This document shows positions 19,672 through 26,900 of a stretch of DNA of 32,712 nucleotides, one piece after another; position 1 is the first letter of the stretch; each line of letters starts with the position of its first letter. Source of the DNA: Clostridia bacterium (GTDB lineage Bacteria > Bacillota > Clostridia > Christensenellales > CAG-138); the NCBI GenBank assembly GCA_017440405.1, contig JAFSHG010000115.1:1-32712 (forward strand), read 5' to 3'. The position numbers and the translations under genes were made by a program. A model generated the notes under the pieces. It saw nothing but the letters and a program-made list of their open reading frames with translations. It was not told where the DNA came from and did no database searches.

Positions 19672-20445
19672 TTAATTTACGGGTGTAATGTTATTAGTTA
19701 CATATCCGCAGTCCGAGCAAGTATACAGCCCGGCATGTGGTCCCGTAAAATCATGCAATGCCAAATAGTAAGATTTGCAGTAGGAGCAACGCAGTTTATG
19801 ATTAGTCGAATTGTATGTTTCATATCCTTGCAGCGTAAAATCGGCAGTATGCATATGAGCATGGGTCACAACTCTGAGTGCTTTCTTATCCATGGACTGT
19901 ACAACATCCCATGTAGATGTTGTAGAAGGGTTACGCATAACCGTTGTTCCCGAGCTATATCCCAATCCGTACACATAACCTAACGAGTTGGCTATTATTC
20001 GTGACACATTCCTTGTCGCAGCCACGCCGCCGTTGAGTGCTGCTTCGGTAGTCGCTCCTATGGATATGCTCCACTCATACACCTCGCTGCTGCTGACATT
20101 ATACCTTGTTATCTTATAACACACTAAATCTACCGTAGTAGTGAAGTGCCCTTCGTCTGTGGATGTAACCTCAGTGAGTTTCATAATTCTGCTGCTTCCG
20201 CTTGTAGCTCCGCTATTCCACAGTCCTATAGCATCATCTATGTAAGTCCCATATCCTTTGTTTTCAGTTCCTGTTGAAAGTTGATAATCAAAGGATTTTG
20301 AGCCCATGTGGTATTTGTCTGACCGAAGCGTCCAGCCTGTACTTGAATCGGTTCTGTATAAGGTGCTGAGTGAACTTGCCATTGCAGAGTTGCAAGTCAT
20401 GATTATGGCAACAGCCACGGTGATAATAAAAGTAATTCGTTTCAT
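19672..20445 (-). CDS. Secreted matrixin-like protein lacking zinc ligands (pseudo-metalloprotease) with a C-terminal Cys4 motif
   Basis: A 257-residue protein with a signal peptide (cleavage near AMA-SS). The sequence follows the matrixin layout: IDDAIGLWNSG (Trp76), a KLTEV strand, then IIANSLGYVYGLGYS. This aligns without gaps to HExxHxxGxxH as N153-S154-x-x-Y157-x-x-G160-x-x-Y163. The structural Gly and the Met-turn (VM, Met170) are kept, but all three zinc His and the catalytic Glu are replaced. The C-terminus has THAHMH and two Cys pairs (C220/C223, C243/C246), probably a metal-binding knuckle. The frame is intact and well expressed-looking, so this is a maintained pseudoenzyme rather than a decaying gene (inference). 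It lies 22 bp downstream of a lipoprotein gene and upstream of a prepilin gene. An unrelated fold with a chance match remains possible. Confidence 0.7.
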   Translation of the reverse strand: MKRITFIITVAVAIIMTCNSAMASSLSTLYRTDSSTGWTLRSDKYHMGSKSFDYQLSTGTENKGYGTYIDDAIGLWNSGATSGSSRIMKLTEVTSTDEGHFTTTVDLVCYKITRYNVSSSEVYEWSISIGATTEAALNGGVAATRNVSRIIANSLGYVYGLGYSSGTTVMRNPSTTSTWDVVQSMDKKALRVVTHAHMHTADFTLQGYETYNSTNHKLRCSYCKSYYLALHDFTGPHAGLYTCSDCGYVTNNITPVN

Positions 20446-20467
20446 AGTGTAAGTTCCTTTCTGTTAG

Positions 20468-21244
20468 TTAATTTGATTCATTATATCTCTCATCCATAAA
20501 CTCAGCGAGTGAGAGGTCGCGTATTTTATCCGTATTGTCCTCTATGCACTTTTCAATTTCCGAGAGCTTGTAATGCGTATCTTCGCCGTCAAAATAGCTC
20601 ATGAATTTTTCCGCTGCATAGCCGTCCTGCGTCTTTTTGATTACGCTTATTTGTGGATTCAACACGTAGTAGTCACACAGTTCCATAAGGTTTGCAAACT
20701 CGGAATACGCATGTTCCATATCGGATAGACCCACGATGCATGTATCACCTTTCTCCAGGAAGGGTACATCCGGTATGTTTTCATACGAACTCTGCATGTA
20801 CATGAAGCGTATCGTGTCGTCATCACAGTACTGCAAATCCCTGTTGCCGTAGTTCTTCTGAACTTTGAGCGTCACGAGCGTGAAATAATCACTCGCTTCC
20901 GTTTCGCCCGTTTCGGGGTAGTACTCCGTCTTTCTGTACTCCTTTACCTCGGTGACTTTGCCTTTTACCATGCATGACAACACCGAAAAGTATTCGTCCG
21001 AATCCTCAAAACCCACGAATCCAACGGCAATCCCGTCATTTTGTGCTTCGCTCACAGGTTCCACTTCTTCCAAACGCATTGCAAGCTCCGGCGCAACATT
21101 TCCGCTTCCGTTGCCTATGTCCTGCGGTCTGAGTTCACTGTTTGCAGCATCGCCGCTTTGGGGCAGCGTGTCCGTTTTGCCCACACATCCGCACAGCATC
21201 AACATTGCTGCACAGATAATAAATAATACTATCTTCTGTTTCAT
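20468..21244 (-). CDS. Predicted lipoprotein of unknown function
   Basis: A 258-residue protein with a lipoprotein signal peptide: hydrophobic stretch then LCGC, acylated Cys at residue 20. A Ser/Gly/Asn-rich linker follows. The rest (about 80-258) is a compact alpha/beta region containing VKGKVTEVKEYRKT, VTLKVQKNYG and FLEKGDTCIVGL. That pattern resembles an OB-like or small beta-barrel domain seen in Firmicute lipoproteins, but I do not recognise a named family. GAGGAGG precedes the ATG. It is the first gene of the cluster with the matrixin-like and prepilin-like proteins, suggesting a shared extracellular job. Confidence 0.85.
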   Translation of the reverse strand: MKQKIVLFIICAAMLMLCGCVGKTDTLPQSGDAANSELRPQDIGNGSGNVAPELAMRLEEVEPVSEAQNDGIAVGFVGFEDSDEYFSVLSCMVKGKVTEVKEYRKTEYYPETGETEASDYFTLVTLKVQKNYGNRDLQYCDDDTIRFMYMQSSYENIPDVPFLEKGDTCIVGLSDMEHAYSEFANLMELCDYYVLNPQISVIKKTQDGYAAEKFMSYFDGEDTHYKLSEIEKCIEDNTDKIRDLSLAEFMDERYNESN

Positions 21245-21586
21245 AAAAATTCCTCCTCAATTCTTAGAATCGTTTTTTCTGCTTTTGTGCGCCTTGCTAC
21301 TGCTTATACGCATATTGTGTTGCGCACAAAATATTTGCATTACTGCACCTGATTATGCCACATTGTAATCACCCCATTTCTATATGCCTCTACTTATATA
21401 TCCACCAAAATATGTAAATGCCACATGAAAATAAAAAATATATTTTTTTATTACAAAAACGGCTGACGAAATTGTTTGCTCAAACGGTGTTGAAGAAACA
21501 AAAAAGCTGTACTTTCGCCACACACACGGAATGCATAAACCGCAAACTGCTGCAAAAACTAAATTTGATATGAAAGGAGTGACGGT
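21245..21586. other. Divergent intergenic region, lipoprotein operon / spoVA cluster
   Basis: An AT-rich 342-bp gap. No convincing sigma-A promoter is visible on either strand. For the plus-strand sporulation cluster, GCATA (21533-21537) and AAAACTA (21555-21561), spaced 17 bp, loosely resemble a forespore sigma-G promoter. An intergenic motif (ACGGTGTTGA then an A run) lies at 21484-21506. Confidence 0.4.
21533..21561 (+). promoter_or_regulatory. Candidate sigma-F/sigma-G-type promoter of the spoVA cluster
   Basis: GCATA -35-like and AAAACTA -10-like elements with 17-bp spacing, just upstream of the first small gene. SpoVA operons are known to be sigma-G dependent, which makes the weak match worth noting. 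Confidence 0.3.
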
Positions 21587-21745
21587 ATGACAAGGAGTAT
21601 ATGGCGAACCGTACTGATTGTTTCGGTATTCTTGATTGGTATGGTGGCTGTGTTGACATTATATTTTGTGAACGAAAAGAGCAAAGATGAGCCTGAAAAT
21701 TCAAGATTTGTTCACGGAAGCGTGGTGGAAACACATGCAGCATAA
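21587..21745 (+). CDS. Small single-pass membrane protein ahead of spoVAC
   Basis: A 52-residue reading frame (MTRSIWRTVLIVSVFLIGMV...) with AAAGGAG 8 bases before the ATG. One hydrophobic helix (about 8-27) is followed by a charged tail. It ends 110 bp before spoVAC on the same strand, so it is probably co-transcribed. I recognise no family. Standard gene finders may miss it because of its length. Coding status is supported by the ribosome site and the membrane segment only. Confidence 0.6.
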   Translation: MTRSIWRTVLIVSVFLIGMVAVLTLYFVNEKSKDEPENSRFVHGSVVETHAA

Positions 21746-21855
21746 AAAGGAAAACCAAAACGGTATAGTGGGTTTTGAGGAAAAAGAAATATGTTTTCCG
21801 CCACACAAAAACAAGGCGGAGCAGCGAAATGAAAATATGAAAGGCGGCGCAAGCA

Positions 21856-22326
21856 ATGAAACAGGAAAAAACGCCTGAACAAAGGCAGTACGAACAAAAA
21901 GTAAATGAGATGATGCCCAAAAGCAGAACGGGTTTTCAGTGCATAAAAGCATTCATATCGGGCGGCATCATATGCTGCATAGGTCAGCTCATATCAGATG
22001 TGGGAAGTTTAATGTTCACCTTTACGGAAAAGAGCCGTGGTGCATTCACATCCATAGTTTTAATCTTCCTGGGTATGCTGCTCACAGGGATAGGTGTGTA
22101 CGATAAAATAGGTAAATTCTCGGGTGCAGGTTCCATTGTCCCCATAACTGGTTTTGCAAACTCCATAGTAGCACCTGCCATGGAATATAAACGTGAGGGG
22201 TACATCTTAGGTGTTGGCGCAAATATGTTCAAGCTTGCAGGCCCCGTACTCGTGTACGGAATAGCATCTTCCGTGCTTGTGGGACTTATATACTGCATAA
22301 TATATGCCTTGGGAGGTAAAGCATGA
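21856..22326 (+). CDS. spoVAC: Stage V sporulation protein AC
   Basis: A 156-residue membrane protein matching SpoVAC: SRTGFQCIKAFISGGIICCIGQ, a Gly-rich second helix (LGMLLTGIGVYDKIG), GAGSIVPITGFANS and EGYILGVGANMFKLAGPV. It forms part of the inner-membrane channel that moves Ca-dipicolinate into the forespore and out during germination; B. subtilis SpoVAC behaves as a mechanosensitive channel. The ATG is preceded by AAAGGCGG. Its stop overlaps the spoVAD start (ATGA), indicating translational coupling. Confidence 0.97.
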   Translation: MKQEKTPEQRQYEQKVNEMMPKSRTGFQCIKAFISGGIICCIGQLISDVGSLMFTFTEKSRGAFTSIVLIFLGMLLTGIGVYDKIGKFSGAGSIVPITGFANSIVAPAMEYKREGYILGVGANMFKLAGPVLVYGIASSVLVGLIYCIIYALGGKA

Positions 22327-23372
22327 ATTCAAACAGAGTAGGAAAACAGTCAGTGATATTTCACACCGCACCACGCATTTTAACCTCTGCCGCCATTGCA
22401 GGCGATATGGAGGGCGAAGGCCCCATAGGTACATATTTTGACATGATATTGGAGGACGACACCTGGGGCGAGGACTCTTGGGAAAAAGCGGAACGAAAGA
22501 TGTACATCGAAACCGTGAAGATTGCCTGCGACAAAGCAAAATGCGATTACAGGAAGTTGGACTGTTTATTGGGCGGCGACTTGCTGAATCAGATAATCTC
22601 CGCAAACTTTGCCGCACGTGATTTGGGCACTCCGTATCTTGGTCTGTACGGAGCGTGTTCCACCATGTCCGAGAGCCTTTTATGCTGTGCCATGCTCACA
22701 GACGGAGGATACCTCACACAGAGCGCATGTATTGCAGGAAGTCATTTCTCCACGGCGGAGAGACAGTTCCGTTTCCCACTCGAACTCGGTTCTCAAAACA
22801 CGGCAACAGCACAGCGAACCGTCACAGGCACAGGATGCGCCATCGTGGTTTCCGGCGATAATGAGCAAAAGAGCAGCGAACAAAACAGCAGGATATACAA
22901 CACCGTGCATATCGTGGGCGGCACCATAGGCAAGGTGGTGGACATGGGTATCACGGATTCAAACAACATGGGTGCTGCCATGGCACCTGCCGCCGTATCC
23001 ACGTTCACAGGGCTTTTAGCCGATTTCAACAAAACCGCCGATGACTTTGACCTCATAGTTACGGGAGATTTGGGCAGACTGGGCGGAACGCTGTTTTGCG
23101 ACATGTGTGCAGAACTGGGGGTGGATGTACGCAACAAATACTTAGATTGCGGCAACATAGTCTTTGCAGAAAGTCAAAAAGTGGATTGCGGCGGAAGCGG
23201 TTGCGGTTGCAGTGCAGTAACATTGTGCGGATATTTGCTCAAACGCATGGAAGAAGGCGACTTCAAAAACGCTGTATTTATGGCAACGGGCGCACTATTG
23301 AGCCCCACATCCACATTTCAGGGCGAAAGCATACCCGGCATAGCACATGCGATAATTTTGGAAAGGAGATAA
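22323..23372 (+). CDS. spoVAD: Stage V sporulation protein AD
   Basis: A 349-residue soluble protein with a thiolase-like fold, usual family length. Recognisable blocks are an N-terminal RVGKQSVIF, LGGDLLNQIISANF, LGLYGACSTMSESL, GTGCAIVVS and a C-terminal ATGALLSPTSTFQGESIPG. SpoVAD binds dipicolinic acid directly and sits on the outer face of the spore inner membrane with the SpoVA channel. It starts by a 4-bp ATGA overlap with spoVAC, and its last codons contain the ribosome site of spoVAE. Confidence 0.97.
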   Translation: MNSNRVGKQSVIFHTAPRILTSAAIAGDMEGEGPIGTYFDMILEDDTWGEDSWEKAERKMYIETVKIACDKAKCDYRKLDCLLGGDLLNQIISANFAARDLGTPYLGLYGACSTMSESLLCCAMLTDGGYLTQSACIAGSHFSTAERQFRFPLELGSQNTATAQRTVTGTGCAIVVSGDNEQKSSEQNSRIYNTVHIVGGTIGKVVDMGITDSNNMGAAMAPAAVSTFTGLLADFNKTADDFDLIVTGDLGRLGGTLFCDMCAELGVDVRNKYLDCGNIVFAESQKVDCGGSGCGCSAVTLCGYLLKRMEEGDFKNAVFMATGALLSPTSTFQGESIPGIAHAIILERR

Positions 23373-23377
23373 AAGCA

Positions 23378-23746
23378 ATGAGCAGTTTTACGGATTACAT
23401 ATGGGTATTTGTAGTAGGCGGTCTGATATGCGTGGTGGGACAACTTCTCCTTTCATACACACGCCTCACATCGGCAAGAATACTTGTACTTTTTGTTACG
23501 CTGGGTGTGGTTTTATCTGCAATAGGCGTGTATGAGCCACTTGAAGAACTCGGAAAAGCAGGTGCCACCGTACCGCTCACGGGATTCGGACATTCGCTTG
23601 CTCAAGGTGCAATAGAGGGTGCAAAAAATGAAGGTATACTCGGTGCATTCACGGGCGGCGTAAAAGCTACGGCGGGCGGTATTGCAGCCGCCGTGGTGTT
23701 CGGGTATTTGGCATCGGTGTTCTTCACTCCAAAGACGAAAAAGTAA
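23378..23746 (+). CDS. spoVAE: Stage V sporulation protein AE (AEB type)
   Basis: A 122-residue membrane protein with the SpoVAEb pattern: VGGLICVVGQLLL, TSARILVLFVTLGVVLSAIGVYEPL, GAGATVPLTGFG-like (KAGATVPLTGFGHSLAQGAIEGA) and GAFTGGVKATAGGIAAAVVFGYL. The ATG at 23378 is set by GAAAGGAG, which overlaps the end of spoVAD; the frame runs further upstream inside spoVAD but is not coding there. The cluster is the minimal clostridial AC-AD-AE set, without spoVAA, AB, AEA or AF. Confidence 0.95.
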   Translation: MSSFTDYIWVFVVGGLICVVGQLLLSYTRLTSARILVLFVTLGVVLSAIGVYEPLEELGKAGATVPLTGFGHSLAQGAIEGAKNEGILGAFTGGVKATAGGIAAAVVFGYLASVFFTPKTKK

Positions 23747-23789
23747 AAGGGACTCTGTTCGGCATCCCCACATTAGTCCAAAACACAAT

Positions 23790-23832
23790 GGCTGTGGAAA
23801 ACTCAGTATAATTTCCCACAGTCTTTTTTTTT
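23790..23832 (+). terminator. Rho-independent terminator of the spoVA cluster
   Basis: GCTGTGGAAA pairs with TTTCCCACAGT, followed by a T9 run. The remainder of the gap up to 24024 has no gene. Confidence 0.9.
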
Positions 23833-24024
23833 GCGCTTGAAAAACTGTTTTCATCATGCATTGCGCTATACCATACACCCCCTTGCTTTTCGGTATATTC
23901 TGCCGTGCGGTGTTGAGTCGAATAAAAACAAATAATTTACACTGTGTACCCCAAAACATGAACTTGCAAAAAAACTTGATATAAGCTATCATAGTAAACA
24001 GGAAGTGAAATAGGAGAAAAAAGT

Positions 24025-24846
24025 ATGTTACAGGATATATCACCTGCTGTGTATAACAACACTTATTCATCTGAAAAGCCGCGTCTGCAAGACATATGCT
24101 TCATGTTTGACCGTGACACGGTGCTTGTAAAACGTGCGGGCAATTCGTTGGAATTTCCCACGTACGGTATGCTGTCGTCACGGGTGGAAAGATTTTCTTA
24201 TCTGTTCCGCATAAATGATATAAATTACTTTTTGGTAAATCACTCGGACATATCACGTTACGGCTATAAGTTCATAAACATTCGTGAACTGAGAACGTGT
24301 GCGCCCAAAGAGTCCGTATTTGCACTCATGACCGCATACCACCTGCATACCTGGTATTCAAACAACCGTTTTTGCGGCAGGTGCGGAAAGCTCATGCACC
24401 ATAACGAAAACATGCGTGCATTGGACTGTGAATGCGGCAATCAGGTTTTTCCGCAAATAGCTCCTGCCGTCATTGTTGCGGTCTTGAACGATGATAAGAT
24501 TCTTCTCACCAAATACAAAGGCAGAGCATACAAAAACTATGCACTCATTGCAGGTTTTGCCGAAATAGGCGAAACGCTTGAAGATACAGTAGCAAGGGAA
24601 GTCATGGAGGAAACAGGGCTTCGTGTGAAACGCATTCGTTATTATGCAAGTCAGCCTTGGGGAGTGGACTCAAATCTTCTCATGGGTTTTTTCGCGCGGC
24701 TTGACGGCTCACCCGACATTGAGCTGGAAGAAGACGAACTGTCCGAAGCGGGCTGGTTCAGACGCGGCGAGATAGACATGGTTTCAGACGGCGTAAGTCT
24801 TACGGGCGAAATGATACAGGCGTTCAAGGATGGCTACAACGGTTGA
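24025..24846 (+). CDS. nudC: NADH pyrophosphatase / NudC-type Nudix hydrolase
   Basis: A 273-residue cytoplasmic enzyme, usual NudC length. An N-terminal domain is followed by a zinc ribbon (CGRCGK near 117, then CECG) and the Nudix box GFAEIGETLEDTVAREVMEETGL (about 178-200), which fits GX5EX7REUXEEXGU exactly. After it comes SQPWGV, the NudC-type substrate motif (SQPWPF in E. coli). The family hydrolyses NADH to NMNH and AMP and removes NAD caps from RNA. AGGAG lies upstream of the ATG. It appears monocistronic or weakly linked to the next gene. Confidence 0.93.
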   Translation: MLQDISPAVYNNTYSSEKPRLQDICFMFDRDTVLVKRAGNSLEFPTYGMLSSRVERFSYLFRINDINYFLVNHSDISRYGYKFINIRELRTCAPKESVFALMTAYHLHTWYSNNRFCGRCGKLMHHNENMRALDCECGNQVFPQIAPAVIVAVLNDDKILLTKYKGRAYKNYALIAGFAEIGETLEDTVAREVMEETGLRVKRIRYYASQPWGVDSNLLMGFFARLDGSPDIELEEDELSEAGWFRRGEIDMVSDGVSLTGEMIQAFKDGYNG

Positions 24847-24905
24847 GCATACGATAACAACATTTTTTCATTATAGATAATACAAAACAAGAAAGGAAAG
24901 CTGTT

Positions 24906-25976
24906 ATGACTACCGAAAGCATATATAATTCCGCATATCAAGATGAATTGCTCGCACAGAACGCACGAGATTATGCTGCCATGTTTTTACTGAAAAGAGC
25001 AGCAACACAATATTCGAGCATATCAGATTACAAGGATGCCGCAGAGCGCAGCACACATTGCAGTGAAAGAGCCGCAAAGCTTTCCGAAAAGCTATCGGCC
25101 AAGTATCCTTTCTATAACGCCCCGATAACTGTTCCAAAGCATTCGCCGCTTATGTCACATGCAAAGCGTTTGATATGTGCGGTGTTGTGCATATCCGTAA
25201 TAATATTGGGTGTATGCTTTTTAACCAACACCGTAATTACACCCATAGTTGAATACAATGAAGCGTTAGAATTAAATTCAACAGAAAATTACGAGAAAGC
25301 GGGCAGTATGTTTATCCGATTGGGCGATTATCGCAACGCCTCAGACATGCGAATAAAGTGTCAGGATAAGTCTTGGGTGAAAGGGAACACTGTACTTTTC
25401 GGAGCGTATGAGCAGGACAACAATAAGATGAACGGCAAAGAACCCATAGAATGGATAGTTTTAGACCGTGACGATGAAAAAGGGGCAGCATTGCTCATAA
25501 GCAAGTATCCGCTGGACTGTTTGGAGTTTAACAGCACAGGCGGTGAAGTGACATGGGAAGACTGTACATTGAGACATTGGCTGAATGATGACTTCATTTC
25601 GGAAGCCTTTTCATCGTCAGAAAGCGAACTGATAGAAGTACGGGAATTGCAAAACACGAATTTTGAGTTGGAAAATTCAGAATGCGCAACCCCAACCACA
25701 AACGATAAAGTGTTCCTGCTCAGTTTGCATGAAGTCTTGCATTATTTCCCGGAAAATACCGACAGGCACGTGGCTGCCACTGAGTATGCCAAAGCAAGGG
25801 GTGCATTGGTAAACAAAGAAAACGGCAAAACATGGTGGTGGCTGAGAACTACCGGCAGCAACGGCTGTTGCGCTTTGATTGTAGGGAGCGTGGACGCCCA
25901 AATTGATTACAGAGGCTTCGACGGCCGATGCACTTCTACTGCCGTACGTCCCGCATTATGGGTAAAAACAAACTGA
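24906..25976 (+). CDS. DUF6273 domain membrane protein with TPR-like repeats
   Basis: A 356-residue protein. An N-terminal cytoplasmic helical region (about 10-60) and a second copy after the membrane segment (about 114-148, YNEALELNSTENYEKAGSMF..GDYRNASDM) look like degenerate TPR units. One transmembrane helix lies at about 89-110. The C-terminal domain (about 160-355), with EPIEWIVLDRD, LRHWLNDDF, VFLLSLHEV, WWWLRTTGSNG and AVRPALWV, fits DUF6273, common and multicopy in gut Clostridia. The fold is thought to be related to the FGE/C-type lectin group; function unknown. AAAGGAAAG precedes the ATG. Topology places the domain outside the cell. Confidence 0.85.
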   Translation: MTTESIYNSAYQDELLAQNARDYAAMFLLKRAATQYSSISDYKDAAERSTHCSERAAKLSEKLSAKYPFYNAPITVPKHSPLMSHAKRLICAVLCISVIILGVCFLTNTVITPIVEYNEALELNSTENYEKAGSMFIRLGDYRNASDMRIKCQDKSWVKGNTVLFGAYEQDNNKMNGKEPIEWIVLDRDDEKGAALLISKYPLDCLEFNSTGGEVTWEDCTLRHWLNDDFISEAFSSSESELIEVRELQNTNFELENSECATPTTNDKVFLLSLHEVLHYFPENTDRHVAATEYAKARGALVNKENGKTWWWLRTTGSNGCCALIVGSVDAQIDYRGFDGRCTSTAVRPALWVKTN

Positions 25977-26008
25977 TATTAAATCAATCACGATAACTTC
26001 ACTAACAG

Positions 26009-26056
26009 AAAAAGAGCAAGCATACAAGATTCTTCATCTTACATGTTTGCTCTTTC
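26009..26056 (+). terminator. Hairpin terminator of the DUF6273 gene
   Basis: AAAGAGCAA..CAT..AGAT pairs with ATCT..ATG..TTGCTCTTT, an interrupted stem of about 18 pairs. The T tract is short. The rest of 26057-26258 shows no gene; ACAAATGTTTGT (26185-26196) is a small palindrome ahead of the next gene. Confidence 0.7.
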
Positions 26057-26258
26057 CATATTCAAAACTGCACATCATACCTATTCATAATCAACACACC
26101 TGTCCCCTTTTCATCCCTCAACCTAAAATTCGACAAAACCTGCTATTGCTTAAACGAGAAAATTCTGTTAGACTTAATACAGAACAAATGTTTGTTGACG
26201 AACAATATGTGAATACATTTGTGCCAAACGTTTTTAACGACAAAGGAGGTAAACTTTT

Positions 26259-26705
26259 ATGGAACACTCAAAAGAGAGTAACCGATGCAGGGAAACCGAA
26301 CGCAGGTTGTACAGGTACAAGACGCTTTGCGGCAGGATACGCGACCACAGGCGTGATATAGAGGAGCTGAACGACATGAACTTTGATGCGTTGAGGCGTT
26401 CGTCCAAGTCGTTTGTGTCGATGCTCAAAAGCGGTATGCGCATGGACCCGCAGGACGCATTCGAGGCACAGATAGGGGTGTTGCGGTCGTACCTTGCCGT
26501 TGACGAATACGAGGTGCGGCAAATCCGCAGGGCGTTGCGGTACGTGCGTGACGACCCGTATTATATGAGCATTGAATACAAATATTTTCGCAACATGACC
26601 GATGAAGAATCCAGTCGTGCCATGAAATGCAGTCTCTCCACGGTGCGGCGAAACAGGAGCAGACTCTTAAACCGTATTTGCGATGCGCTGTACGGAGCAG
26701 GATGA
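26259..26705 (+). CDS. Phage-type ArpU/RinA-like transcriptional regulator (sigma-70 region 4-like HTH)
   Basis: A 148-residue, very basic protein. The first half is charged helices. The C-terminal part (about 105-148), YKYFRNMTDEESSRAMKC followed by SLSTVRRNRSRLLNRI, is a helix-turn-helix like sigma-70 region 4, as in ArpU/RinA late-gene activators of phages. AAAGGAGG precedes the ATG. The body is richer in G+C and in CGG/GCG codons than its neighbours, which fits transfer. No integrase, capsid or other phage gene is nearby, so it looks like an orphan remnant. The exact family is uncertain; a generic sigma-like regulator is the alternative. Confidence 0.7.
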   Translation: MEHSKESNRCRETERRLYRYKTLCGRIRDHRRDIEELNDMNFDALRRSSKSFVSMLKSGMRMDPQDAFEAQIGVLRSYLAVDEYEVRQIRRALRYVRDDPYYMSIEYKYFRNMTDEESSRAMKCSLSTVRRNRSRLLNRICDALYGAG

Positions 26706-26730
26706 AATCCTGTATGATTTTTTCGCTTTT
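26698..26730 (+). terminator. Weak terminator overlapping the regulator stop
   Basis: CAGGAT and ATCCTG form a 6-bp stem with a GAA loop that spans the stop codon, followed by TATGATTTTTTCGCTTTTT. Confidence 0.5.
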
Positions 26731-26859
26731 TAGTCAACACCGCACGTCATTTTAATACCCCCGCGGCTTGTACAAACGGCGGATGTCCGTTTACAAGCTG
26801 CTTTTTACAGTATTTTACATAAAATTCATTTTATAGCTCTTTTATTCCGACGTGTCATG

Positions 26860-26868
26860 TGATATAAT
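26860..26868 (+). promoter_or_regulatory. Extended -10 promoter of the clan-CD peptidase gene
   Basis: TGA-TATAAT forms an extended -10 (TATAAT 26863-26868), about 32 bp before the ATG. The -35 is poor (TTTATT near 26841). The remaining gap 26731-26859 holds an intergenic motif but no gene. Confidence 0.65.
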
Positions 26869-26900
26869 ATATGCATTAAACATAACGGAGGGACATAATA

